Below, one piece after another: positions 27,755 through 38,364 of a DNA stretch of 64,000 nucleotides. Under the pieces are notes generated by a model. It did not search any database. It was given only the letters and a program-made list of their open reading frames with translations, and had not been told where the DNA came from. The stretch comes from Rhodospirillaceae bacterium. Lineage in GTDB: Bacteria; Pseudomonadota; Alphaproteobacteria; Rhodospirillales; Rhodospirillaceae. Each line of letters starts with the position of its first letter. The first letter of the stretch is position 1. The translations under genes and the position numbers were made by a program. Location of the stretch: the NCBI GenBank assembly GCA_009693785.1, contig SHWP01000009.1, positions 1 to 64,000 of the forward strand, read 5' to 3'.

Positions 27755-27857
27755 AGAGCGAGCCGCGTAAATTCAGAATCGAACGGCTCGCTCTATCTAT
27801 TTGTTGGCGCATCGTTTTTTGCCGAAAACCGGAAGCCCACTTTTCGGCACGATGCGC
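27755..27857. repeat. Composite palindromic repeat element (two adjacent inverted repeats)
   Basis: AGAGCGAGCCG (27755-27765)/CGGCTCGCTCT (27784-27794), then GCGCATCG...CGATGCGC (27807-27814/27850-27857) nesting TGCCGAAAA (27820-27828)/TTTTCGGCA (27841-27849). Confidence 0.8.
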
Positions 27858-28243
27858 TAGCCAAAAAGCCGGGCGGCAACAAACGCGAAGAAGAACCCCA
27901 CGGCATAGATGCCAAGCGAGCTGTAGAACGTAACTGTTCCGAATAACCTCAGGCGCTGGCACGCGAGCGCCAGCTTGGGGTCTGCCGGGCACGGCGTACC
28001 CCGATTCACATAACGCGCGACGCCAACCAGCGCCAACATCGCCCCGGCCACGCCAAAGACGATACCCTTGTGCTCGGACAATACAATAAGCTGCGGCACC
28101 GCGCTAACCAGCCCCGCCAAAGCCGCACCCGCGCCTATCGACACCAGCAAGGCTGGCAACGCGCAGCACACCAAGCATCCGCCCGAAAAGAACAGACTCA
28201 ACGTCGACGCGGCGATCTCGCGCGTGGCGATCCGATCGATCAT
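27857..28243 (-). CDS. MerT/MerC-like membrane protein
   Basis: Hydrophobic multi-TM, SGGCLVCCALPALLVSIGAGAALAGL; followed by a cysteine pair GTPCPADPKLALACQ. Confidence 0.65.
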   Translation of the reverse strand: MIDRIATREIAASTLSLFFSGGCLVCCALPALLVSIGAGAALAGLVSAVPQLIVLSEHKGIVFGVAGAMLALVGVARYVNRGTPCPADPKLALACQRLRLFGTVTFYSSLGIYAVGFFFAFVAARLFG

Positions 28244-28252
28244 AGGGTTCGC

Positions 28253-28537
28253 TTAAGGCTGGCGGTCGATACCGACCACCGCGTACCCGGCATCGGTGAT
28301 CAACTTGGTCACGGTGTCATCGGCCAGCGTGACCTCGGGCTTGGTATGAACCGTGACCTTCCGGCCTTCGAGGTCGACCTTGATGTCGGCCACGGCAGCT
28401 TGCTTCTTGAAGGATTTTTCGATGCCGGTGGCGCAAAACGCACAAACCATGCCGTTAACCGTGGCAACGATGGTTTCGGCCTGCGCCGTTGGCGCGGCCA
28501 GCATGGCAAGAATGAGGAAGTAACGTGTGTGTCGCAT
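28253..28537 (-). CDS. Periplasmic heavy-metal-associated (MerP/HMA-like) protein
   Basis: Signal peptide; VNGMVCAFCATGIEKSFKKQAAVADIKVDLEGRKVTV. Confidence 0.85.
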   Translation of the reverse strand: MRHTRYFLILAMLAAPTAQAETIVATVNGMVCAFCATGIEKSFKKQAAVADIKVDLEGRKVTVHTKPEVTLADDTVTKLITDAGYAVVGIDRQP

Positions 28538-28549
28538 GATGCACCTATC

Positions 28550-29194
28550 TTAAAACTGTTGAGCCCAATTGAACATCACTTCTCCGCGCGTATTAACCCC
28601 GCCCTCAACCAGCAATGCCTTGTAAAACAGGCGGACCAGCGGCGTGACAGCAGTGCTGCGGTTTTTGGCGGGGTGATGGTCGACCTGAACCATGATCCAG
28701 GTATTGATGTCATCGTAGTTGGCCAGATACGGCGCGAACCCGATGCGGGCGCGCTGCCAGGCCGATTTTTCGATGTGATCGGCGTACATCAAGCGCAGCT
28801 CGTAGGAGGTAAAAATGCGCCGGGTTTCGTAATCGGCTAGCATGCCCGTCCATGCCGCGAAGCGGGTTTTGCCAGGGCCCGGACCATCGTCATGCGCAAA
28901 CCCAACGCCGGTCATGGTGAAAATGTTGCCTTGGCCGTCGGGCATATTCCAACGTTTCACTAGTGTGTTCACCTGTGGTCCGAAGACGGTGAACTTGTCG
29001 CCGTGGATTTCCTTCTTGCCGTAGAAACCAACCGCGATTTTTGGCGTGAGGGTGTAATCGAGGGCAAGCGTGGAGCCGGTTTCGTCGTTCTCCTGCATGA
29101 TCATCGTGCCGCCGACGTATGAGATCGGCTTGGCGAGGGCGGATGCACCCAAGAACAACACCGTCGCAACAAGAACGCTTCTTGAAATTTCCAT
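28550..29194 (-). CDS. Secreted hypothetical protein, possibly outer-membrane beta-barrel, linked to the metal module
   Basis: Start MEISRSVLVATVLFLGASALA (signal peptide); alternating aromatic/polar pattern, C-terminal ...NWAQQF. Confidence 0.7.
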   Translation of the reverse strand: MEISRSVLVATVLFLGASALAKPISYVGGTMIMQENDETGSTLALDYTLTPKIAVGFYGKKEIHGDKFTVFGPQVNTLVKRWNMPDGQGNIFTMTGVGFAHDDGPGPGKTRFAAWTGMLADYETRRIFTSYELRLMYADHIEKSAWQRARIGFAPYLANYDDINTWIMVQVDHHPAKNRSTAVTPLVRLFYKALLVEGGVNTRGEVMFNWAQQF

Positions 29195-29294
29195 AGCAAT
29201 TAAATCCAAGGCCTGAGTGGCAGCCGTCACAAGACGACGGCTTGCGCATGACTTTAGGGTGAGGGAGCGGCGCGGAATCAAATCCCGCGAGCGC

Positions 29295-29618
29295 TCAGGC
29301 CGTTGGAGGGGGCAATAACGGTGGGCGGGCAACTGAGGTATATGCGCTGCTTGTACCGTAGCCAACAGTGGTCGTTGCGACGTGGGCCACAGGCGAGAAC
29401 GACAAATCTGCAATAACCTGATTGCCGCACATCGCGCCACAGCCCTGATCGAGGCTACAGGCATCGGGGTTACAGCCAGCATCGGGCGGGCACTGACAGT
29501 CCGACGACAGAGCCATGGACGCCGCTGCATGATGGTTCAATGCGTGCGTACCGGCGAGGCCCGCCAAGATGAGGGCCACAACCAAGACTCGCGAGACAAT
29601 GCGGCGCACGGAATTCAT
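29295..29618 (-). CDS. Small Cys/His-rich secreted or membrane-anchored protein
   Basis: N-terminal TM/signal; HALNHHAA...DCQCPPDAGCNPDACSLDQGCGAMCG; same orientation as the metal module. Confidence 0.6.
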   Translation of the reverse strand: MNSVRRIVSRVLVVALILAGLAGTHALNHHAAASMALSSDCQCPPDAGCNPDACSLDQGCGAMCGNQVIADLSFSPVAHVATTTVGYGTSSAYTSVARPPLLPPPTA

Positions 29619-29678
29619 GACGGCAGACTAACGCGGATTTTCAGGCCAAGAAAATCACAACTCCGTCAGACGGAGTCC

Positions 29679-30788
<1,110 letters not shown>

Positions 30789-30854
30789 TCAAGCTCCAGG
30801 TTAAAAATAATAGCTAAAAATGACGGCGCAGATTGGCCGAGATTCGCGCAAAGG

Positions 30855-30887
30855 AAAACCCCGGATCGGGAGTTGCCCGATCCGGGG
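30855..30887 (-). terminator. Rho-independent terminator for the VOC gene
   Basis: Perfect 12-bp stem CCCCGGATCGGG/CCCGATCCGGGG with a 5-nt loop and TTTT on the minus-strand 3' side. Confidence 0.85.
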
Positions 30888-30912
30888 TGGAATGGGTTTC
30901 AGCAAATCCTTG

Positions 30913-31989
30913 TTATGCCTGGATGACCTCGACAAGCTCGCCCACGGCCCCTTGAATCGTGAAGCCCTTGGGCCGAATCCCGCCTGGCATGGGAAAGGCC
31001 CCCTCGCCGACCGGCTTGATACCGGCGGCCTTGCACATCGCCCGGCATTTATCGAGGTCTTTAACTTGCATGGTGATCATGGCCAGGCCCGTCTTGTCGA
31101 GCGCACAGGGGTAAAGGCGCCCTTCAGGCATTTTGAATTCCCAAATCTCCATGGACACATTGCCCAAGGTCCCCCACAGGAAATAAGTTTCGCGTGGCGC
31201 GCCGATCAACTCGTTGCAATTGCGCTGATGGCAATCCATCTGGCTGGTGCGTTTCAGTCCAAACGCCTTCAAATAAAACTCCTCGACCGGGCGCTGATCG
31301 AGGCTGACTAAGGAACAGCCACCCGCTGGCGTATGCAAACTGGGCTCTTTCCACTCTGGCCGGTCGTTGCGCAAGTTGATGGTGATGAAAAGTTGCTCTC
31401 CACCAGGTCCGAACGGCGCATAACTCATGACGTCCAGATCGCGCCGATCACCCTCAGCGCGGAAGAAATAGTACCGCGGCGGTGAGATCATTGGTGTGCC
31501 TGCCGAAGCCAGTGCATGGTATGATTCCGCGGCATCGCGCGCGCCGCCCTCCATCACCAGCAAACCCGGATCCCAGCAGTTGGCCGGAGGCACTTTGCCG
31601 CCTGCCCTCGGGCGGATCTCTTCGGCGTCGGGTGCTGCTTCAAGAATACGGATGGTCGCGCCACGCGTTGATTTCGGCGAGCCAATCAAGGCACAGCGTC
31701 GGCCAGCCTTGCCAGCGCCAGGTGCGGTGGACATTGTCTCGGAAAGCTTGCTGTCCGAGAGCAATTCAAAACCCATCACCTGGGTATAGAATTTGATGCT
31801 TGCATCGACATCCTTTGAGACCGTGGTAAAGGCCGCCACCTTAACCTCAAGCGGGTTTGAGCCCTCCATCGGCACCAGGGGCCAGCCCATATGCCTTATC
31901 GGTTCGGCCGCCAATGCCTGCCCGCCTAACAAAGCCGGGGCCAGCCCAGCGCCCGCTTTCAAAATATTCCTGCGTTCAAACTTGCTCAT
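30913..31989 (-). CDS. VOC (glyoxalase/dioxygenase) family protein with Tat-like leader
   Basis: MSKFERRNILKAGAGLAPALLGGQALA leader; two VOC-like halves (VAAFTTVSKDVDASIKFYTQVMGFELL; GGCSLVSLDQRPVEEFYLKAFGL). Confidence 0.75.
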   Translation of the reverse strand: MSKFERRNILKAGAGLAPALLGGQALAAEPIRHMGWPLVPMEGSNPLEVKVAAFTTVSKDVDASIKFYTQVMGFELLSDSKLSETMSTAPGAGKAGRRCALIGSPKSTRGATIRILEAAPDAEEIRPRAGGKVPPANCWDPGLLVMEGGARDAAESYHALASAGTPMISPPRYYFFRAEGDRRDLDVMSYAPFGPGGEQLFITINLRNDRPEWKEPSLHTPAGGCSLVSLDQRPVEEFYLKAFGLKRTSQMDCHQRNCNELIGAPRETYFLWGTLGNVSMEIWEFKMPEGRLYPCALDKTGLAMITMQVKDLDKCRAMCKAAGIKPVGEGAFPMPGGIRPKGFTIQGAVGELVEVIQA

Positions 31990-32023
31990 GACAGCGCGCC
32001 CTTTATTTTGAGATGCCATAAAG

Positions 32024-32059
32024 AAAAACCGGGCAAGCGATAAATCACTTGCCCGGTTG
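32024..32059 (-). terminator. Rho-independent terminator for the TonB receptor gene
   Basis: ACCGGGCAAG/CTTGCCCGGT stem, minus-strand T-run (TTTTTCTT) downstream. Confidence 0.75.
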
Positions 32060-32084
32060 GTTGGTCGATAAATGTTCGCTCGCG

Positions 32085-34448
32085 TTAGAAGCTGTAGTTC
32101 GCCCTGATCCCAAGCATGCGCTTGTCAGGCAAGCCATAACGAATTTCTTGGCCGGTGGCGAACGTGAACAGCGCCTCCGGTCCAAGCGTCGCATCGACTG
32201 CGGTCGTGTCTTTGGTGAGGTTTTTCACGAAGGCTTCAAGGCCCATATTGTCGTTGCGAATGCCAAGGCGGAGGTTGACATTGGTCTTGGATCCCACCGA
32301 CGCGGCATTAGCGAACTCGACGAAGAATTTACCGCGATGAGTATAGTCGATGCGGCCATACCAGTCGAAATTGCTGGTTAGCTGGTCGGTATACTCGCTT
32401 GAGAGCGACCACGAATGCTTCGGTGCTTGCGGCAGCCGGTTGCCAACGCCGTTTGTGGTGCCACGGATCGTCAAGCAGTCGCCGCAGGTAAAGACGCGGA
32501 TGCTTGAATCACTGTAGCCAAAGGTGCCGGAAAAATTGAGCTGCTCGGTGACTTGGAACTCGCCTTCAAGCTCGGCCCCCTTCAGATTGACCGAACCGAC
32601 ATTGGACACGGCTTGAATCTGATTCACACCACCTGTGGGCAAGGTGAAGATGATATTGACTGGCACCTGCCCGTTTCTCCAAAACGCCTTATAGAGCGCA
32701 AGGCGGGTCTGGACACGGCCATCCAACCACGTCGATTTTAAGCCGATCTCGTAGTTGTCGAGGCGTTCTTCGTCAAACGGAATATTGACGCCGAGCGCAG
32801 TAAATTGCGCCAAGACCGACGGTGGTTGGATCGCCAAGTTCGCGTTGAAACCACCTGGACGGAACCCGCGTGACCACAGCGCATAGGCTGTGGAGTTTTC
32901 GGTGTAGTTGTAATCAACTGTTACGCGCGGTGCGACGCTCGTGAAGGTTTTCTTGAACAATGGGCCGCCACCGACAATCAGCGCGCCAGTCGATGTCGTT
33001 AAAGCCTGTTGTTCAATTTTATCCCGCTGATAGCGAACTTCACCGCTCACCGTCAGATCAGGCATCACGTCGTAGTAGACGCCACCGAAAACCGAAGGCG
33101 TGTGGCTTTCACTCCGCGTGGTGCTCGACAACACAAGATTGCCAATCGGCGTGGTGCCATAGACGCCCGCGCCGCCAGGATTTTTGAATTTCAGATAGTT
33201 CGCACCAGCGAGAAAGCGAAGGTCGCGATCGCCTGGAGATGTCAGGCGTAATTCCTGGTTAAAGTCGCGATTCCTACCCTGGACCATGACCAGCCACAGG
33301 ATGTAAGGCCGCACACCTGGGGCTGTGCTAAAGGTGTTACGAACGTTCTGTCCATCACGGAAAGAAAGGTTGGAGATCTGAGAAACTTTCTCTTTGCGGA
33401 ACGCCGTGATCGACGTGAGGTTGTAACCTTCAGGCGACGTATAATCGATCACCATGTTGGTTTGGAGAGAATCGCGCCTCAGGCCGCCGTGCTGCAAGTA
33501 ATGGGGATCAAACGCAGTCGGGAACTTGGCGACATTATCGATCAGAACACCGCGCGCCGCTGCGTCAATTGTCCATTGCGCCGAGATATATGACGCCGGG
33601 AACTGGTCGGCCTTCGGGATCGTGCCGCAAAACCACAACCCGCCATTGCGCGTGCCGCCAAGGTTGCACGGCAGGTCGGCAGGCGGTTTCATGGCAAGTT
33701 GCGCTGGCGGGCCGTCGTCATCTTTGAAGCGCGTGGCGTAAATCTTGACTTTCAAGCTATCGGTAGGCGTGAAGACTGCTTGGCCCGTAACTGATTTGGT
33801 CGACTGCTGACCCAGCTTACTGCCAGTGTCGGCAAAGTTGATGTATTGGCCACCCTTATTCATGTAATGTCCGTTGATACGGATCGCAAATCGCTCGGCG
33901 ACGACAGGGCCTTCCAAACTCACCGAACTATCTGTTGAACCGAAGCTGCTGTATTCAGCCTTTACGCGCCCTTTGAATTCATCCGATGGATCTTTGGTGA
34001 CGTAATTGACGGCGCCTGTAAAAGTCGACCGGCCAAAGTAGGCGCTTTGCGGCCCCTTCAGCACTTCGATGCGAGCGACGTCGGTCACCTCTGGCGTCGC
34101 ACTGCCGAGGACTGGCGCGCCATCGACGAACAACAATCCTGGCGCGATCGAGAAACCGCGAAAGACGATTTGTTTGCCCGAGCGGTCATTGCGCCCCGAG
34201 CCACCGCCCACCTGACTGACAGAAAATAAACCTGGCGTGAAACTCGACACTTCGGAGAGTGAGGTTAACCCGATAGACTCAATCGACTTGGCTGTGAAGG
34301 CGGTGATCGCCAACGGAACCTGCATCAAACTTTCTTCGCGCTTACGCGCGGTGACCACAATTTCTTCCAGCTTGACGTCTTGCGCCTGGACCCCTGACGC
34401 GAACATCACCAGAGCCGTCGTTAGTAGCAATCCCTTACGGCATGTCAT
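32085..34448 (-). CDS. TonB-dependent receptor
   Basis: Signal peptide, EEIVVTARKREESLMQVPLAITAF, plug and barrel motifs, C-terminal LGIRANYSF. Confidence 0.93.
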   Translation of the reverse strand: MTCRKGLLLTTALVMFASGVQAQDVKLEEIVVTARKREESLMQVPLAITAFTAKSIESIGLTSLSEVSSFTPGLFSVSQVGGGSGRNDRSGKQIVFRGFSIAPGLLFVDGAPVLGSATPEVTDVARIEVLKGPQSAYFGRSTFTGAVNYVTKDPSDEFKGRVKAEYSSFGSTDSSVSLEGPVVAERFAIRINGHYMNKGGQYINFADTGSKLGQQSTKSVTGQAVFTPTDSLKVKIYATRFKDDDGPPAQLAMKPPADLPCNLGGTRNGGLWFCGTIPKADQFPASYISAQWTIDAAARGVLIDNVAKFPTAFDPHYLQHGGLRRDSLQTNMVIDYTSPEGYNLTSITAFRKEKVSQISNLSFRDGQNVRNTFSTAPGVRPYILWLVMVQGRNRDFNQELRLTSPGDRDLRFLAGANYLKFKNPGGAGVYGTTPIGNLVLSSTTRSESHTPSVFGGVYYDVMPDLTVSGEVRYQRDKIEQQALTTSTGALIVGGGPLFKKTFTSVAPRVTVDYNYTENSTAYALWSRGFRPGGFNANLAIQPPSVLAQFTALGVNIPFDEERLDNYEIGLKSTWLDGRVQTRLALYKAFWRNGQVPVNIIFTLPTGGVNQIQAVSNVGSVNLKGAELEGEFQVTEQLNFSGTFGYSDSSIRVFTCGDCLTIRGTTNGVGNRLPQAPKHSWSLSSEYTDQLTSNFDWYGRIDYTHRGKFFVEFANAASVGSKTNVNLRLGIRNDNMGLEAFVKNLTKDTTAVDATLGPEALFTFATGQEIRYGLPDKRMLGIRANYSF

Positions 34449-34776
34449 GCGTAGCTCTCCCCCTTAAAACCATTGATGCGAAGGCACTGTATCGCAGATA
34501 CCTGAGTTAACGTGTGCACGCCTTCACCAAGACCGTGCCATTGTACACATGCCCGGGTTGCCCCGCAAATCCGCAGGATCACAATTTTGAAGCATGCCCA
34601 GGGAGTGATAAGGATTAATGCGCGTGTTAGGGGCGCTCGCAAAGTAAGATTAAGAACTTATCAGACAAGCCGTGCAGGCTTCTATTTATCCATGATTTAT
34701 TCATTGTTCGCTTCTCGCTTTTCCAAACCGCTGACCAGGCGCATGATCGGCACCCAATTTATGAGGAGAGTAGGCC

Positions 34777-36144
34777 ATGGACCGACGCGATCTCATGACT
34801 CGTACAGGAATTGGTATTGCCGCCGCCGCGGCTGCGGCGTTGTCGCCTAATGCGAACGCCGCCGGACCGGCAATGGCGATCCCGAAGGTCAATCCATCGG
34901 GCAAATTGCTGGTCAACAAAGACCGCGCCCGGCAAATCATGGAGCGCTACAAGATCGACGGCCTGATCGCGGCGACCGCCGTCAATGTGTACTACCTGAG
35001 CAACCTCACGCCCTTGAATGTGCGCTATCGCTCCGAGCTTGGCGGGTTCGCGACATTTCCACGTGACCCCGACCAGCCGAGCTTTGTGCTATGTGGAACA
35101 TCCGAGACTTTCGACATCGCCAACCGTGATCGCGAGATCCCCGAACAGATTTTCTTCACAGGAATCAAACCCGACGCCGTGGTCAAGCCTGGTATCGAAC
35201 CAGAGGCGTCGCAACCACGCGAATACATCTCAAGCAAAAATTGGCAGTTCACGGAACGCGAGACGAGATGGCTCGCGATGCAAAAGCAGGCGCTCGCCAC
35301 GGTGGCGCCTGGCGCTGGGTGGGCGATCGCGCGCGCGTTGAAACGCTCGGGTCTGACCAAAGGCCGCATCGCGGTTGATGACATGCGGATCAAATACTTG
35401 CTTGATGAAATCGGCTTTGAGGGCGTCACCATTGTTCCAGGCGATGACCTGTTTAAGTTGATCCGCATGGTCAAGACGCCAACCGAAGTCGAGATGATGC
35501 GCATCGCCGGACGCAGCAATGGCGAAGCGGCCATGGCGACCATGCGCCGGTTTGAGGCAGGCATGACCTTCGATGATTTCGAGAACATGTTTCGCCAGGA
35601 AAGCGCCAACCGCGGCAACCAAATGCTTTCGATCCTCTGCGGTATTCCCGGTGGCATGCTGCCCGACGGCGTAGCCGTTAAAGGCAGGCCTTATCTGATC
35701 GATGCGGTCAGCACCTTTGGCGAATATAACGGCGATTTCGGCCGCACGCTCGTGCTGGGCGAGCCCAGCAAGGAAACGTTGTTTCGGGCCAAGGCGATGG
35801 AGATCGGGCGCGATACGGTGTTTGCCATGGCTAAGCCTGGCGTCAAATTCTCGGCGGTACGCCAAGCCGGCTTCGACGCCATGGTCAAAGCTGGCATTCC
35901 CGAGAAGGCGGTGTTCGTAACCCCCCATTGCGTAGGCCTAGTTCATTCCGACCAACCTTTCCGCCTTTCGGGTATCGATGACACCCCGTTCGAGCATGTG
36001 CTGGAAGAGAACATGGTCCTGACCATCGACTTGCCGCACCTTGAAATCGGCTATGGCGGCGGCCATTTCGAAGACTTAATCCGCATCACCAAGACCGGCG
36101 TGGAACCGTTCAATGAATTGAGCGGTCCATTGGTCGTGGTGTAA
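34777..36144 (+). CDS. M24-family (Xaa-Pro peptidase/creatinase-like) protein
   Basis: Leader sequence; YLIDAVSTFGEYNGDFGRTLVLGEPS, TPHCVGLVHSD, EENMVLTIDLPHLEIGYGGGHFEDLIRIT. Confidence 0.85.
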   Translation: MDRRDLMTRTGIGIAAAAAAALSPNANAAGPAMAIPKVNPSGKLLVNKDRARQIMERYKIDGLIAATAVNVYYLSNLTPLNVRYRSELGGFATFPRDPDQPSFVLCGTSETFDIANRDREIPEQIFFTGIKPDAVVKPGIEPEASQPREYISSKNWQFTERETRWLAMQKQALATVAPGAGWAIARALKRSGLTKGRIAVDDMRIKYLLDEIGFEGVTIVPGDDLFKLIRMVKTPTEVEMMRIAGRSNGEAAMATMRRFEAGMTFDDFENMFRQESANRGNQMLSILCGIPGGMLPDGVAVKGRPYLIDAVSTFGEYNGDFGRTLVLGEPSKETLFRAKAMEIGRDTVFAMAKPGVKFSAVRQAGFDAMVKAGIPEKAVFVTPHCVGLVHSDQPFRLSGIDDTPFEHVLEENMVLTIDLPHLEIGYGGGHFEDLIRITKTGVEPFNELSGPLVVV

Positions 36145-36229
36145 ACGCCTGAGAACTCAACGTTCTATTCAGATTGCGCCCCCACCGCCCGCAGGCGCAG
36201 AATAACGCCTTCAAATATAGGAGGCGGAT

Positions 36230-37621
36230 ATGGTGGAGCGCAGAGACGTGTTGAAGGGTGCGGCAATGGGTGCGGCAGGGTTTGCAGTGAGCGGCGCACC
36301 CGCGCATGCGAAGCTCGCGGGCACCATCGAGATTCCCGGACAGGTCAAATACCCCGGCGTCGACGGCAAGATGCTGGTGAACAGACCGCGCGCTTACGCG
36401 ATTCTAGAGCAGCACAAGCTCGACGGCTTGATCGCGCTCAACCCCATGAATGTTTACTACCTGACCAACACCCTGCCGACGATGACCAAGTTCCGCAGCG
36501 ACTACAGCGGCTTTGCCACCTTCGCGCGCGACCCCACACAACCAAGCTTCCTGATCGCTAGCAGCGCCCAAGCCTGGGATGTGGTCAACGGCGACCGCGA
36601 GGTGCCTGAACTGATCACCTATGGCGGCAGCACCAGTTGGGACGCCCGCGCCCAAGGCGCTGTCCAACAGATGAATGTTGAGCCCAAAGCAATTTCCAGC
36701 AGTTACACGGTCCGCCCAGGTGTGCCCCTGACACCGCGTGAACAGCGCTGGGCCAATGCCCAAAAGAAATACAATGCTAATGCGGCCGCTGGCCCTGCCT
36801 GGGCGATTGTTCGCGCACTCAAACAATCGGGCCTCGCCAAAGGCCGCATCGCGATTGACGACATGCGCATCAAGTATCTGCTCGATCAAATCGGCTTCGA
36901 GGGCCCGACCTTCGTTCCGGGCGAGAGCATCTTCCGCATGATCCGCATGGTCAAAAGCGAGACCGAAATTCCCCTGATGCGCATCGCAGGCCATAACAAC
37001 GCGGTCGCCACCATGAATACGATTAAGTCCATCGAGAAAGGCATGACCTTCGCTGAAATCGAGCGGCGCTTCCGGGTTGAGTGTGCCGTACTCGGCAGTG
37101 AGATGACCTCATTTCTCGCGGGCGTGACGATTGGCTTGTTCCCCGATGGCGAAGCTGTGCCGGGCAAGGCGTTCCTGATCGATGCTGTCAGTCATTTCAA
37201 AGAATACCACGGCGATTTTTCGCGTACGGTGTGTATCGGCGAACCACCCAAGGACGTCATCGCGCGCGCCAAGGCCAACAAGGTTGGCCGCGACGCCGTG
37301 TTCGAGGCGATCAAGCCCGGCGTGAAATTCTCGGACCTGCACCGCATCGGCAAGGAAGCCCAGGTAAAGGCCGGCATGCCGCCCGAGATTCTCATCGTCA
37401 ATGCGCACACCTTGGGACTTGAGCATGGCGACAACCCCATGCGCATGGAGATGAACGGCCCGCCCATCGACCATGTGTTGGAAGAAAACATGGTGTTGAC
37501 GGTCGACCTGCCCTACATCGAAGTGGGCTGGGGTGCGGGCCATAACGAAGACCTGTTGCGCGTGACCAAGACCGGCTTCGAGCCCATGAACACCATCAGC
37601 GACCCGCTAGAGGTTGTTTGA
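36230..37621 (+). CDS. M24-family (Xaa-Pro peptidase/creatinase-like) protein, tandem paralog
   Basis: FLIDAVSHFKEYHGDFSRTVCIGEPP, VNAHTLGLEHGDN, EENMVLTVDLPYIEVGWGAGHNEDLLRVT. Confidence 0.85.
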   Translation: MVERRDVLKGAAMGAAGFAVSGAPAHAKLAGTIEIPGQVKYPGVDGKMLVNRPRAYAILEQHKLDGLIALNPMNVYYLTNTLPTMTKFRSDYSGFATFARDPTQPSFLIASSAQAWDVVNGDREVPELITYGGSTSWDARAQGAVQQMNVEPKAISSSYTVRPGVPLTPREQRWANAQKKYNANAAAGPAWAIVRALKQSGLAKGRIAIDDMRIKYLLDQIGFEGPTFVPGESIFRMIRMVKSETEIPLMRIAGHNNAVATMNTIKSIEKGMTFAEIERRFRVECAVLGSEMTSFLAGVTIGLFPDGEAVPGKAFLIDAVSHFKEYHGDFSRTVCIGEPPKDVIARAKANKVGRDAVFEAIKPGVKFSDLHRIGKEAQVKAGMPPEILIVNAHTLGLEHGDNPMRMEMNGPPIDHVLEENMVLTVDLPYIEVGWGAGHNEDLLRVTKTGFEPMNTISDPLEVV

Positions 37622-37644
37622 GCCAAGCCGGGCGGACCCCGGCC

Positions 37645-38364
37645 ATGGGGCGTGTTTCTTTTCGGGTTGGCGCTGCGGTGCTGGCTGGCGTGGCGGCGTT
37701 GGGGCTGGCGTGGTTTGCGGCCGCTGGCGAAGAGCCGCTGTACCTCACCCCCGCGCAAATCGACTTTTCAAGACTGTTGCCGCCACCCACGAGCGATGAG
37801 TCCGAGGCGACCAAGCTTGAAATCGCCGAGCTTCATCGCGTTGTTCAGGACAGTTCACCTGAGCGCAAGGCGCGCGCACGCTACGACCACGACAACGAGA
37901 ACCTCACCATCTACAACGAACTGTTCGGGCCAGGGTTTGATCTCACGCGCTTGCCATTGACCAAAAAACTGTTCGACGAGGTGCAGCACGACCGGCGGGC
38001 CGCGACCGACTTAGCCAAGGAAACATTCCACCGCCGCCGCCCCGCGGTGCAAGACCCGACGCTCGCGCATTGTGGTGAATCCTGGGATCCCTACAGTTCC
38101 TACCCCAGCGGGCATTCTGCCTGGGGGTTTTCTTCAGGCGTTGTGCTGTCCGCAATGGTGCCCGAAAAGACCTCAGCGATTCTGGCGCGTTCGCGGGAAT
38201 TCGCCGAAAGCCGCATGGTCTGCGGCATGCATTTTCGCAGCGACACCGTCGCCGGCCAAGTGGTTGGCACTGTGGTGGGCGAGCGTTTGCTCGCAAACCC
38301 CGCTTTTAAGGTGAAATTCGATGCCGCCACCGCGGAACTGCGCGCGGCGATGCCGAAACCTTAA
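37645..38364 (+). CDS. PAP2/class A acid phosphatase-like protein
   Basis: KETFHRRRPAVQD, YSSYPSGHSAWGFSSGVVLSAM, SRMVCGMHFRSDTVAGQVVGTVV. Confidence 0.85.
   Translation: MGRVSFRVGAAVLAGVAALGLAWFAAAGEEPLYLTPAQIDFSRLLPPPTSDESEATKLEIAELHRVVQDSSPERKARARYDHDNENLTIYNELFGPGFDLTRLPLTKKLFDEVQHDRRAATDLAKETFHRRRPAVQDPTLAHCGESWDPYSSYPSGHSAWGFSSGVVLSAMVPEKTSAILARSREFAESRMVCGMHFRSDTVAGQVVGTVVGERLLANPAFKVKFDAATAELRAAMPKP

Noticed and set aside
34448-34777. Spacer upstream of the TonB receptor, considered for a cobalamin riboswitch
   Set aside because: No recognisable B12-box or expected helices; nothing beyond an ordinary intergenic region.
34777-37621. The two M24 genes considered as a frameshifted single gene
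   Set aside because: Each has its own leader and full set of motifs; they are full-length tandem paralogs.
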